Positions 26,521 to 36,125 of a stretch of 64,000 bases of DNA are shown in pieces; positions within the stretch are counted from its first letter, which is position 1; each line of letters opens with the position of its first letter. This DNA comes from UBA7434 sp042090785 (GTDB taxonomy: Bacteria; Pseudomonadota; Gammaproteobacteria; Pseudomonadales; UBA7434): assembly GCA_042090785.1 (NCBI GenBank), contig JBELIP010000010.1, forward strand, positions 1-64,000, written 5' to 3'. The position numbers and the translations under genes are program-made. The notes beneath the pieces are model-generated. The model saw only the letters and a program-made list of their open reading frames with translations, did no database searches and was not told the origin of the DNA.

Positions 26521-29500
26521 TCTTTCGTCACTCGCTGTAGCGATACCGGTTTAGGTGTCTTTAATTGTTGAGCAAATAGAGAAACGCGCAACTCTTCAAG
26601 TAACCACCGAAAATCCGCAACAGCTTTATCCGAAAACATGGCTTCAGGATAGTTATATAGCAGAGTTTGAAGAGGTTTTTCGAGAGATGACAACTTTTCA
26701 CACAATTCAAGGTCTTTTGCGGCCGATCCACTTAATCTGTCCAAGCGTAGCAGCACGGCATGCAGATAGCGCGGTAGATGCTTAAGACGCTGCAAACCCA
26801 TTCGCTGCAAAAAGCCTGTATAGATTAAACGCGCTAACTGAGCATCAATATCGTCACACTGCTTGGCAAAATGCGGGCGACGCTTGGCTAATTGCTCAAT
26901 AATTTGCTGATAATAATCCAGCGACTCATAAAGTAGGCTTTCAATCTCTAAAGCTGCAGAGAGAATATTGCCGCCACCCTCCTTAACAGCCTGATCAAAC
27001 GCTTCTTTAGTCGCAGGCAAGTCGCTATTAAAATCATTAAGGCAACACGCGGCAAAAGCGGCTTTAATTAAATCGTCCACTAACACTTCACGACTGCCGC
27101 AATGAACAAACGGTAAAATTGCTAACGCATTCTTACAGCTGCTTTTTTTCAAATAACGAACCTTGTCTTTCATGGCCAACATCATTAACCGAACAATGCC
27201 TTCTCGCGAAGCCGACAAAGCCTCGGCTGGCGTTGCCATTAAATCTAAACTAACAGAATCTACCGCATCAATTAATGCGGGGTATCCTCGTAGCCGGACA
27301 CCATCTTGCTCATAATCATGACTTGCTTTTAACAAGCCAAAATCCCACTGCGTTAATGATTCCTGCCTAAAAGCATCGCTGGCATATTCATTAATACTGA
27401 CATCTAACTGCTGACGACATTGACTAATAAGCTCCGACAGCACGCGACCACTGTGCAGCGTTACACCGTTTTTATCATGAATTTCAAAACGCATACGGCA
27501 ATAATCATCGAGTACCGCCTCACACTGGTCACGCCACTCAATAGGGTTAATTGTTAATGAATAATAAATAGCAATCTGTTCGGCTAAAGCCTGCGCCAAG
27601 GAATGGTTTTCAGCCTGACTCACCGCTATCTTTAGCTTGGGCAATAAACTATCAACAACTGACGGTACCGGCACAAGCCGCTTGCGTTGCGCCTTAGGCA
27701 AGGCCTTTATCATATCGATACATTTATCACGCAACATACCTGGCACTAACCAATCAAAGGGGTAAACAGGTAATGCGCCTAAGGCACCCAGAGGAATAAT
27801 AGCGGTTACGCCATCTTTATTATCACCAGGTTTAAAGCAGTAGCGTAATGCAAATGATTGGCCAGCAACGTGAAGCGTATCAGGAAACTGCTCAACTAAA
27901 TTATCACCATCAGTGGTCAGTAAAACATCATCACGCTGTAAAAAAAGTTTTTTCTGCTCATCGGGCCCAGCGCGCTCTAACCAAGCTTCTAGACCGTTGC
28001 GACTTACGATACCCTCTGGTAGATGACGTTGATAAAATGCTGCCAGCACTATTTCATCAACCAATAAATCACGACGTCGCACTTTCTCTTCTAACAAAGT
28101 GATGTCAGCAATTAGTTGACAATTATGCTGCCAAAATAATGCTCGTTTACGGAGCTTTTGGTTAAACTGCTTTTGCTTAGAAAACAAATTACCCGCGGCT
28201 AACGCCTGCTGAATAAAAACCTCGCGCGCGGCGGCGCGGTCAATTTTATCAAAAGCAATAGCTTGACGATTAGCCAGCGTTAAACCATAAAGCGTGCTAC
28301 TACGAAACGCCATGACCTGCCCGCGCTTAACATCCCAGTGCGGCTCACTGTATTCATGCTTAATTAAATGTGGCACTGCAGCAATAACCCATAAAGGATC
28401 TATAGCAGCAATAGCGCGCGCATAGACTTTGCGGGTTTCTACAATTTCGGCCGACATAACCCACTGCGGCGCAGGCTTAAACTGTGAGGAGGCCGGAAAC
28501 AAAAAGAACTTAAGATGACGCGCCCCTTGGTACTCGCCTTTTTTTTCTTTTAAACCAATATTCGATGCCAGACCAGTGAGCAATGCGCGATGTATCTTTT
28601 CAATATCTGCCGAACTAAACACTAGCTGATGAAGATCAACGGGGTTATCGCCCTCTTCTTTTTTAAACCACTCACGATCTTTATGTTTTTTAATCGATTG
28701 TTTATTTTTAATGAGCGGCTTTACTGCCAGCAATAATTGCCGATGCAAATCACGCCACTCTCGCATTCGCGGATATGACAGATAACTTTTGTTACAAAGC
28801 TTACGTAAATGGTTTTGGCTAAGCTCAGTTCGCCGATCTTCATAATAATGCCAGAGGTTAATCCATGCTAAAAAATCAGAGCGTTTATGCCAAAAACGAC
28901 GATGCGCTTGGTCGGCTGCTTGCCGCTTATCGGCCGGCATTTCGCGTGGGTCTTGCACAGCTAAAGCACTCACAATAATTAACACATCATCAATACACTG
29001 TTGCTGCAAGGCGGCAAGTAACATGCGACCTAAACGAGGGTCAATGGGTAGCCGCGCTAAATCGTTACCAATAGCCGTTAATTTACCCTGTGCATTAAGC
29101 GCACCCAATTCTTCTAACGTTTTTAAACCAGAGCGTATCTGCCGACCATCAGGCTGCTCCATAAATGGAAAGCGTGTAATGTCGCCTATATCTAACGCTT
29201 TCATTTGCAACACTACCGCTGCTAGATTCGTTCTTAGTAATTCGGGCTCGGTAAACTCGGGGCGCGAGTTGAAATCTTCCTGGGTATACAGGCGGTAACA
29301 CACACCCGGTGCGAGTCGCCCGCAGCGCCCAGCACGCTGATTAGCACTGGCTTGCGAGATAGCCTCTAAAGGCAAACGTTGCAACTTACTGCGCGCGCTG
29401 TAGCGGCTAATGCGCGCAATACCCGAATCAATAACGTAGCCAATACCTGGCACAGTCACCGATGTTTCTGCCACATTAGTTGCCAGCACCACTCGTCGTC

Positions 29501-30671
29501 TGGCCGCTGATTGACGGCTTAGCGTAAAAATACGCTGCTGTTCTTTTTGGCTTAAACGCGCATACAACGGCAATATTTCAAACTGCGACTCATCGCGCTT
29601 TAGGAATTGACTTAAATCGCGAATCTCGCGTTCGCCAGGTAAAAAGATAAGCACATCACGCGGGCCACCCCTTTTGCCAACGCTGTCGTTTTGCTCTATT
29701 TGCGCTAAGGCATTGCGAACGCGTAAATTAAGCTCTGCGGCACCGCTATCGGCTAGGCTCGCTGAATGCGTTTCTTTATCTTGATCTTTATCGGTATTGG
29801 AATCCGCATCTGAAAAAGCCGAGGGGTCTTCTAAATATTCAATATCTACTGGAAAGCTTCGCCCAGCTATTTCGATAACCGGCGCACCACTAAAATGATT
29901 AGCAAAACGCTCAACATCGATAGTAGCGGAAGTCACAATCAGTTTAAGATCGGGACGCTTGGGCAGTAAGGTTTTTAAATAGCCCAGCAAGAAATCAATA
30001 TTTAAACTACGCTCGTGCGCCTCGTCAATAATCAGCGTGTCATAGTCACGCAGGTAGCGGTCACTGGCAATGGCTGCTAATAAAATACCATCGGTCATAA
30101 CCTTAATGCGAGTGCTGTCGTCGTAATTATCGTTAAAGCGAAAGTGGTAACCCACCGCCTTACCTAGCGGCACTTCTAGCTCGTCGGCAATACGAGCCGC
30201 AACGGTACGCGCTGCTAAGCGACGCGGCTGAGTATGACCAATTCGGCCCGTAATACCACGACCTAACTCGGCACAAATTTTTGGAATTTGCGTGGTTTTA
30301 CCCGAGCCAGTCTCACCCGCCACAATCACCACTTGATGCCCCTGAATAGCCTCAGCTAGTTGGTCACGGCAAGCCGCAACCGGCAACGATTCGGGGTATT
30401 GAATGCGAGAAAAACTATTTTTACGCAGGACAACCGTTTTTAATGAGGCAGTTATTTTATCCAGTAATTGCTGCGCATCTTTTGTAAAAGGCTGACCCTT
30501 ATCGGCGCGCAATATTATTTTTTGCCATAGATGACGCAGCGCGTATTGATCGCTAATCAATACATCGCCTAGCAGCTTCTCAATGGTTTTATGGCAGGCG
30601 GGTAATTGCTCTGCCGCAGGTAATTCCGTGATGGCTAATTCAGTGATGGCTAATTCAATAATCGGATTCAC
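26478..30671 (-). CDS. hrpA: ATP-dependent RNA helicase HrpA
   Basis: HrpA is a large DEAH-box RNA helicase; in E. coli it acts on mRNA and on stalled or collided ribosomes. The 1397-residue protein has motif I GETGSGKT (about residues 119-126), QPRRLAARTVA, the DEAH box in IIDEAHERSLNIDF, SAT, NVAETSVTVPG and QRAGRCGRLAPG. The HA2/OB-fold region and the long HrpA-specific C-terminus (DUF3418-like) follow. It is nearly 100 residues longer than the E. coli protein. The start used is GTG at 30671, 16 bp after fadD. The N-terminus carries a pentapeptide repeat ELAIT encoded by a 15-bp tandem repeat. Confidence 0.96.
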   Translation of the reverse strand: MNPIIELAITELAITELPAAEQLPACHKTIEKLLGDVLISDQYALRHLWQKIILRADKGQPFTKDAQQLLDKITASLKTVVLRKNSFSRIQYPESLPVAACRDQLAEAIQGHQVVIVAGETGSGKTTQIPKICAELGRGITGRIGHTQPRRLAARTVAARIADELEVPLGKAVGYHFRFNDNYDDSTRIKVMTDGILLAAIASDRYLRDYDTLIIDEAHERSLNIDFLLGYLKTLLPKRPDLKLIVTSATIDVERFANHFSGAPVIEIAGRSFPVDIEYLEDPSAFSDADSNTDKDQDKETHSASLADSGAAELNLRVRNALAQIEQNDSVGKRGGPRDVLIFLPGEREIRDLSQFLKRDESQFEILPLYARLSQKEQQRIFTLSRQSAARRRVVLATNVAETSVTVPGIGYVIDSGIARISRYSARSKLQRLPLEAISQASANQRAGRCGRLAPGVCYRLYTQEDFNSRPEFTEPELLRTNLAAVVLQMKALDIGDITRFPFMEQPDGRQIRSGLKTLEELGALNAQGKLTAIGNDLARLPIDPRLGRMLLAALQQQCIDDVLIIVSALAVQDPREMPADKRQAADQAHRRFWHKRSDFLAWINLWHYYEDRRTELSQNHLRKLCNKSYLSYPRMREWRDLHRQLLLAVKPLIKNKQSIKKHKDREWFKKEEGDNPVDLHQLVFSSADIEKIHRALLTGLASNIGLKEKKGEYQGARHLKFFLFPASSQFKPAPQWVMSAEIVETRKVYARAIAAIDPLWVIAAVPHLIKHEYSEPHWDVKRGQVMAFRSSTLYGLTLANRQAIAFDKIDRAAAREVFIQQALAAGNLFSKQKQFNQKLRKRALFWQHNCQLIADITLLEEKVRRRDLLVDEIVLAAFYQRHLPEGIVSRNGLEAWLERAGPDEQKKLFLQRDDVLLTTDGDNLVEQFPDTLHVAGQSFALRYCFKPGDNKDGVTAIIPLGALGALPVYPFDWLVPGMLRDKCIDMIKALPKAQRKRLVPVPSVVDSLLPKLKIAVSQAENHSLAQALAEQIAIYYSLTINPIEWRDQCEAVLDDYCRMRFEIHDKNGVTLHSGRVLSELISQCRQQLDVSINEYASDAFRQESLTQWDFGLLKASHDYEQDGVRLRGYPALIDAVDSVSLDLMATPAEALSASREGIVRLMMLAMKDKVRYLKKSSCKNALAILPFVHCGSREVLVDDLIKAAFAACCLNDFNSDLPATKEAFDQAVKEGGGNILSAALEIESLLYESLDYYQQIIEQLAKRRPHFAKQCDDIDAQLARLIYTGFLQRMGLQRLKHLPRYLHAVLLRLDRLSGSAAKDLELCEKLSSLEKPLQTLLYNYPEAMFSDKAVADFRWLLEELRVSLFAQQLKTPKPVSLQRVTKEWITINHNQYPMLS
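30628..30657. repeat. 15-bp tandem repeat in the 5' end of hrpA
   Basis: Two perfect copies of gtgatggctaattca encode consecutive ELAIT pentapeptides at the HrpA N-terminus, with a partial third copy beside them. The frame is kept whatever the copy number. Confidence 0.85.
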
Positions 30672-30687
30672 TTACTCAAATAACTTA

Positions 30688-32382
30688 TCATGCACTATTG
30701 CTGGCGTCAGCATCACGCAATTCGCGGCGCAGAATTTTACCAACATTCGATTTAGGTAAATCGTCAATAAAAGCAACTAAACTCGGCACTTTGTAAGGTG
30801 TTAGCTGCGTGCGACAATGGGCAATAACTTCTTCGCTGGTTAAAGATGGGTCCGACTTAACCACATACACTTTTACTTGCTCACCGGCACGCTCATCGGC
30901 AACACCAATAACCGCACATTCTAATACTTTATCATGGCTACTGATAACGTTTTCCAACTCATTCGGGTAAACATTAAAGCCCGAGACAATAATCATATCT
31001 TTTTTACGGTCGACAAGCTGCGGAAAACCATCTTCACTAACAACAGCAATATCACCGGTAGCAAACCAACCGTCAGCACTTAATACTTCAGCACTTTTTT
31101 CCGGCTGCTGCCAATAGCCTTGCATCACTTGTGGGCCACGCACACAAAGCTCGCCTTTTTCACCACAAGGCAAGGCGTTGCCTTCGCCATCAATAACTTT
31201 TAATTCCGTACTGGGTGCAGTAACACCAATAGAGCCGAGTTTACGCCCAATTCCACCGGTATTAATCGATACCACTGGTGATGTCTCTGTTAAACCATAA
31301 CCTTCATTAATTTCAACACCCGTTGTGTCATACCAGCGCTGAGCTGCATCGCTGGTTAAAGCCATGCCGCCCGAAAGAGTCATTGATAAATTGGAGAAAT
31401 CTAAGGCTTTAAAATTTTCATCTGCGCACAAGGCAACAAATAAGGTGTTTAAACCGTAGAACACGCTAAACGGCCAAGCCGACATGGTTTTCACCATAGA
31501 CGGCAAGTCACGCGGATTAGCAATCAACAAGCAGTGTCGCCCTTGGCTAACCAAAAAGGCACATGCTGAGCAGGCGAAAATATGATACAGGGGCAAAGGC
31601 AACACAGCGGTTGAGTTAACCTCATCTTCGGGCCCGCCAAAAGCTTTAAATAACAATTTTTGCTGCGCAATATTAGATAGTAAGCTTCTATGACTCAACA
31701 TAGCGCCTTTTGATAAGCCTGTTGTGCCGCCGGTATACTGCAGTAACGCAATATCATCCACTGCGATATTCGGATCTTGAAGCTCACCTTTCTGGCCTAG
31801 CTTTAAACAGCCACGTAGTGTTAAGGCATTAGGAATAGCATACGCCGGCACGGCACGCTTAATATAACGCATAGCAAAATTGATAAAGGTGCGCGATAAG
31901 GTACCGTGTAAATCGGCAATCTCGGTGACAATAACATGGCGAATGCCGGTTTTAGGAATAACGTCTTGTACTGAGTGCGCAACATTGGCAAGCACCACTA
32001 GGGCTTTAGCACCCGAGTCGTTAAATTGATGCACTAGCTCACGCTCGGTATACAGTGGATTAGTATTCACCACCACAAGGCCGGCTTTTATTGCGCCGAA
32101 AAAAACCACCGGATATTGAATGATATTGGGTAGTTGAATAGCAAGTCGATCACCCTTTTGCAAATCGGTATGCTGCTGAATATAAACAGCAAAGGCATCA
32201 GATAACGCATTAAGCTGCGCAAAATTAATGGAATGACCCAAACTGGTAAAAGCAAGATTTTTTGGCTGATCGGCAGCGGTAGCTGTAAGCAACTGCGCCA
32301 AATGACTGTCTGTTATTTCATCAATCGTGCTAGCTATATTAACGCGTTGCTGCAATGCAGAAATGGCTTCACTTATTTGCAC
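30688..32382 (-). CDS. fadD: Long-chain fatty acid-CoA ligase FadD
   Basis: FadD activates imported fatty acids to acyl-CoA with ATP at the inner membrane. The 564-residue enzyme shows the AMP-binding motifs YTGGTTGLSKGA (216-227), the acyl/adenylate motif INEGYGLTETSPV, TGD, the hinge DRKKDMIIVSGFNVYPNE and the catalytic lysine in KSNVGKILRREL. The GTG at 32382 has AAAGG about nine bases upstream. It forms a unit with hrpA (16-bp spacing) and is divergent from the MaoC hydratase gene, like the fadD/phaJ4 neighbourhood in Pseudomonas. Confidence 0.96.
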   Translation of the reverse strand: MQISEAISALQQRVNIASTIDEITDSHLAQLLTATAADQPKNLAFTSLGHSINFAQLNALSDAFAVYIQQHTDLQKGDRLAIQLPNIIQYPVVFFGAIKAGLVVVNTNPLYTERELVHQFNDSGAKALVVLANVAHSVQDVIPKTGIRHVIVTEIADLHGTLSRTFINFAMRYIKRAVPAYAIPNALTLRGCLKLGQKGELQDPNIAVDDIALLQYTGGTTGLSKGAMLSHRSLLSNIAQQKLLFKAFGGPEDEVNSTAVLPLPLYHIFACSACAFLVSQGRHCLLIANPRDLPSMVKTMSAWPFSVFYGLNTLFVALCADENFKALDFSNLSMTLSGGMALTSDAAQRWYDTTGVEINEGYGLTETSPVVSINTGGIGRKLGSIGVTAPSTELKVIDGEGNALPCGEKGELCVRGPQVMQGYWQQPEKSAEVLSADGWFATGDIAVVSEDGFPQLVDRKKDMIIVSGFNVYPNELENVISSHDKVLECAVIGVADERAGEQVKVYVVKSDPSLTSEEVIAHCRTQLTPYKVPSLVAFIDDLPKSNVGKILRRELRDADASNSA

Positions 32383-32724
32383 ATCAATTACCTTTATTAA
32401 GGATTACGAATTACGAATTACTATCCGTTTTAATCGGCCAGCTTAGACGAGCTTCGTTCTATCAATTGCTGGATCATTTTTTTTGCCATGTTAGCGTGAA
32501 CCGCTTCTGCAGGCAATTTAAAGAAAGATAAGCTAGCAATTCTTTAATAAGCGAACAAATTAAAGCAATAAAAAAACGGTTTATCCAAAGAAATTGGCTA
32601 CTTTTTGATACTGCTTACTGCGATACTTGAGCCTGATTGATATAATTAACTTATTGTCATTCTTTTATTAAACCAACGAGTGTCAGTAATAACCCATTAA
32701 ATAACAAACCAACGAGGATTTTTT
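32383..32724. other. Divergent promoter region between fadD and the MaoC gene
   Basis: 342 bases without a gene. I see short direct repeats (attacga twice near 32404-32418; accaacgag at about 32672 and 32709) and AT-rich stretches suited to promoters, but no clear FadR or PsrA operator. Confidence 0.4.
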
Positions 32725-33237
32725 GTGTCCACTGCTGCCACCCCATCGCTTATTACTAACTATTGCTACGAAGACATTACACTAGACCAAACAGTATCAG
32801 TTTCACGCACCATTACTGCTGACGATATCACGCTGTTTGCCGCCTTATCCGGCGACTTAAACCCCGTTCATCTCGACAGCAGCTATGCTGCCAGCACCGC
32901 TTTTGGTAAACCTATAGCTCATGGCATGTTATGCGGCGCGCTAATCTCTGCCACGGTTGCCATGAATTTTCCTGGCCCAGGCAGCATTTATAGAAGCCAA
33001 ACCATTAAATTTAGCAAACCGGTTTTTATTAACGATGAGTTAACCATTCATATTAGCGTGAAAGAAAAACAAGACCGGCTTAAATTGGTGACATTAAACT
33101 GCGTCATTAAAAACCAGCACGGCAAAACGGTTGCTACTGGGGAGTCAGGCGTTATCGCGCCCAGCGAGAAAGCATCAATAGAAGCGGCAGAACTGCCAAC
33201 AATCAGCTTAGATGATAAGCCCTATTCAATCGTCTAG
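32725..33237 (+). CDS. MaoC-like (R)-specific enoyl-CoA hydratase
   Basis: The 170-residue hot-dog-fold protein carries the hydratase-2 signature LSGDLNPVHLDSSYA with catalytic D44 and H49, followed by FGKPIAHGMLCG. Such enzymes hydrate trans-2-enoyl-CoA to (R)-3-hydroxyacyl-CoA, linking beta-oxidation to polyhydroxyalkanoate or other (R)-specific routes (PhaJ-like). The start is GTG at 32725 with a good ribosome site (GAGGA) six bases upstream. It is divergent from fadD. The stop codon lies within a perfect inverted repeat (33221-33247). Confidence 0.9.
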   Translation: MSTAATPSLITNYCYEDITLDQTVSVSRTITADDITLFAALSGDLNPVHLDSSYAASTAFGKPIAHGMLCGALISATVAMNFPGPGSIYRSQTIKFSKPVFINDELTIHISVKEKQDRLKLVTLNCVIKNQHGKTVATGESGVIAPSEKASIEAAELPTISLDDKPYSIV

Positions 33238-33247
33238 ATTGAATAGG
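33221..33247 (+). terminator. Inverted repeat spanning the stop codon of the MaoC gene
   Basis: A perfect 11-bp stem (33221-33231 with 33237-33247, five-base loop) includes the TAG stop at 33235-33237. Only a weak T-rich tail follows, so termination may be inefficient or depend on other factors. Confidence 0.45.
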
Positions 33248-33278
33248 TAAAATCCTACCCTATAGCTTTTCAATAAAA

Positions 33279-35225
33279 CTATAACGTACGGCCAAGGTGC
33301 GTTTTTAAGACTAATGGCGCGCTTTTACTAAAAGCATCCAATGCCATAAGCTCGTCAAAAAAGACTGGCTTGGAAAAGAGGTAACCTTGAATATAATCAC
33401 AACCCATATTTTTTAATGCTTCGAACTGCTCTTCTGTCTCAACACCTTCAGCAACCACTTTATAGCCCATTGAATGAGACATATTAACCACTGCCTTAAC
33501 AATACCTTGGCTCTCAACACTAGAACCGACATTATCAATAAAGACTTTATCGATTTTTATTTTATCAATCGGCAACATCTGTACATAACGCAAACTTGAA
33601 TAACCAGACCCAAAGTCATCAATAGCAATACGAACACCCATTTTTGATAACTGGTTAAGAATAGCCGCCACGCGGGTGATGTTTTCTAAGAAGATATTTT
33701 CAGTGACCTCAATCACTAACATAGAAGGGTCAACATTATATTTAATTAACGCCTTAGAAATAATATGAGGAATATCTTGAAACTGAAACTGCAACGGTGA
33801 AATATTAATAGCCACCCATTTTTTAATGCCCATTTCACTCAAGCGGCTGAGTTTTGAAAATGCCATTTCAATAACTTGCTCACCCACATCAAGAATTAAA
33901 CCGCTATTTTCAGCAACATCAATAACCTCTTGAATATCCCACTTACCGCCAATATCAGGCCAGCGAAAAAGCGCCTCACAACCAACAAATGAACCTGATT
34001 GGTTACATCTTACCGGCTGAAAAGCAAGATCGAACGACTGATTTTCAATAGCCAATTTTAATGCTGAGCGAATATCTTTTTCACGAAAACGCTCGCGCTC
34101 TATTGCCGCGTTATAAAGCACACAGCTACTACCAATATGTTTTTTCTTCTTACCAACCTGTACTGCCGAATACACCGACTGCATTAAATCATCTAGCGCT
34201 CCGCCATCTTTAGGAAAAACAGCAAGCCCCATAGTTAAACTTAAGCCTAAACGCTCGCCATCCTGAATCGACATCGTTGCGCATTCATCAATAAGCTTTT
34301 GACACAACTCATGGGCTGACCAAGTTGCTATATTGTTTTTGAAAATAATAATGTATTCATCACCGGATAATCTTGCCACCTGAGAGGTATAGTCGGAATA
34401 ACCTCTTAGAATATCGGCAAAATCACGCAGTACACCATCGCCGGTACGATGGCCATAAGTATCATTAATTTGGGTAAAATCATTAATATCGATTAGTGCA
34501 ACGGTAAAGCCTTCACCCGAAACAAAGCTTTCGCCAGCCAATGCAGAGAATTGAGTTTCAAAATAATTACGGTTGGGCAAACCGGTTAATGCATCATGGT
34601 TAGCTATGCGCCACACTTCTCGCTCTCGCTCTACCTGCTCATGCATTTCAATACAAGAACCAATAACACAAAGCGAGCGCTTAGCACCAAAAGAACTTAG
34701 CTCGCCATTAATTAAAAACCAGCGATAAGAACCGTTTCGGCTCATAACACGACAGCGAAGGTTTATTGCCTTGCCTTCTTTTAATGCCAGCGATAACTCA
34801 GCGGTTAACTGCTCTCGATCCTCTTCATGAATACGCAGCAAAATATCATTTGCAGGAATATCTTTGGTAGGCTCTAAACCTAATAAGCTCTGGCTTTTAC
34901 CCGCGATATCCATGGTTTGATTTCTAACATTGAACAACCAGGTCACAGCATTGGCAATATCTAGCACTAGATTGAGTCGGTTAACCGTATTTTGTAATTC
35001 TTCTGAGGTAACCTCTACTCGCTCGGTCGTTATTTTTAACGCCTTCGTACGACGCGCAACAATGACATCTAAATTGTCGTTAGCTTGTTGCAAGCGCTTA
35101 TTAATATCAAACAACTCTGTGCTTTTATTTTCTAGCAACACCTCTGCTTGCATACGGGCGTTTTTTTCGCGATCAATTTTTTTTCGCAAATAGGATAATT
35201 CAATATTTTCATTACTCTCACTCAT
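33279..35225 (-). CDS. PAS-GGDEF-EAL cyclic-di-GMP enzyme paired with H-NOX
   Basis: The 648-residue protein has an N-terminal coiled coil (about 1-85), a PAS domain (about 85-200), a GGDEF domain and an EAL domain. The cyclase motif reads SGDEY, a variant often still active, and no RxxD inhibitory site is seen at the usual place. The EAL domain keeps the catalytic set: CEALFRW, NISPLQF, EVTEN, IDDFGSGYSSL, KVFIDN, EGVETEEQ and QGYLFSKP. It is cytoplasmic with no membrane segment. It overlaps the H-NOX gene by four bases (ATGA), so the two are made together. By analogy with H-NOX-associated cyclic-di-GMP enzymes, nitric oxide should switch its cyclase or phosphodiesterase activity. Confidence 0.94.
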   Translation of the reverse strand: MSESNENIELSYLRKKIDREKNARMQAEVLLENKSTELFDINKRLQQANDNLDVIVARRTKALKITTERVEVTSEELQNTVNRLNLVLDIANAVTWLFNVRNQTMDIAGKSQSLLGLEPTKDIPANDILLRIHEEDREQLTAELSLALKEGKAINLRCRVMSRNGSYRWFLINGELSSFGAKRSLCVIGSCIEMHEQVEREREVWRIANHDALTGLPNRNYFETQFSALAGESFVSGEGFTVALIDINDFTQINDTYGHRTGDGVLRDFADILRGYSDYTSQVARLSGDEYIIIFKNNIATWSAHELCQKLIDECATMSIQDGERLGLSLTMGLAVFPKDGGALDDLMQSVYSAVQVGKKKKHIGSSCVLYNAAIERERFREKDIRSALKLAIENQSFDLAFQPVRCNQSGSFVGCEALFRWPDIGGKWDIQEVIDVAENSGLILDVGEQVIEMAFSKLSRLSEMGIKKWVAINISPLQFQFQDIPHIISKALIKYNVDPSMLVIEVTENIFLENITRVAAILNQLSKMGVRIAIDDFGSGYSSLRYVQMLPIDKIKIDKVFIDNVGSSVESQGIVKAVVNMSHSMGYKVVAEGVETEEQFEALKNMGCDYIQGYLFSKPVFFDELMALDAFSKSAPLVLKTHLGRTL

Positions 35226-35764
35226 GATTGTCTCACTGTGATAAGCGTGAAAAATTCCGTTTCGGTATTTAAATGCTTCATAGAGACTAAAAGCGTTTGC
35301 TGGTAGTACTCACCACAGCCATCGATAAGGCCTTTTGCAAGATGAGCAAAAGGCCTGCATGAACGGTACTCCATGAGTATTTCTTTGTCGTTGATTTTTT
35401 TTATATTAAACGAGGGTAACTCAGCATCAGGATATAGCTTAAGTACCTCTTTATGAATAATACTTTCAAGCGAACAGAGTAAATCTAAGGCGCCATCAAA
35501 AGTTAACGACATAGCTGACATTTGCTCGGCGAGCTTTGGAAATAAATACTTGCCGTATGCCTCAAGCAAATCAGTCGCAGGCGTACCCGTTAATTTTTGT
35601 AATTGACCAACTAAAGTGAGAATTTCTTGATGATCATATGTGCCAACAGATGTATAAGCACCGCCTGATGGTAGATCACAACCATCCATCAACGCGTTAG
35701 CAACACTGTAGCCAAATGTCGTTTCAACAAGCTCAACAAATTCAGTAAATATGATTCCTTTCAT
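35222..35764 (-). CDS. H-NOX heme nitric oxide sensor
   Basis: The 180-residue protein matches the heme-NO-binding family: MKGIIFTEFVELVE at the start, the proximal heme ligand H104 in SIIHKEVLKLYP, and the heme-propionate motif Y133-x-S135-x-R137. The distal tyrosine near 140 used by oxygen-binding members is absent (F139-A140), which fits selective NO binding. A ribosome site (GAGAGGG) precedes the ATG. It is the first gene of a two-gene operon with the PAS-GGDEF-EAL enzyme. Together they should link nitric oxide to biofilm or motility control. Confidence 0.95.
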   Translation of the reverse strand: MKGIIFTEFVELVETTFGYSVANALMDGCDLPSGGAYTSVGTYDHQEILTLVGQLQKLTGTPATDLLEAYGKYLFPKLAEQMSAMSLTFDGALDLLCSLESIIHKEVLKLYPDAELPSFNIKKINDKEILMEYRSCRPFAHLAKGLIDGCGEYYQQTLLVSMKHLNTETEFFTLITVRQS

Positions 35765-36125
35765 AATATAAGCCCTCTCGGCATAGAAAAAATCATATGT
35801 TTTATTATCTTAAATAATACCCGCAAATGATGTAAAGAATTGAGAACATAGGTTTTACTGTTATCTATTTTATACGAAACATAATAAAAGTGTTAGAAAA
35901 TTAAAAATGGCGACTGGTTCTAAAAATAGCAACTAACTGATGCAGACACCAGCATTGAATGACAGAAAATGGGTATTTTTCATTTTTTTACAATTCTTAG
36001 ATCTATATTGGCTACTGACAGTTTTCAAAACAGCTATTTGACTTATAGCGCGCACTTATTTAGGGCAAAAACTCAACACCAAGACACACAATAAACTCAA
36101 ATTGCTGTTATTATTAGATTTATTG
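35765..36125. other. Intergenic region upstream of the H-NOX operon
   Basis: 361 AT-rich bases without a gene. This should hold the H-NOX operon promoter on the minus strand and the 3' flank of the DUF1415 gene. A small hairpin gaaaat/attttc followed by T-rich sequence lies near 35965-35991. No clear NO-regulator (NorR, Dnr) site was recognised. Confidence 0.4.
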
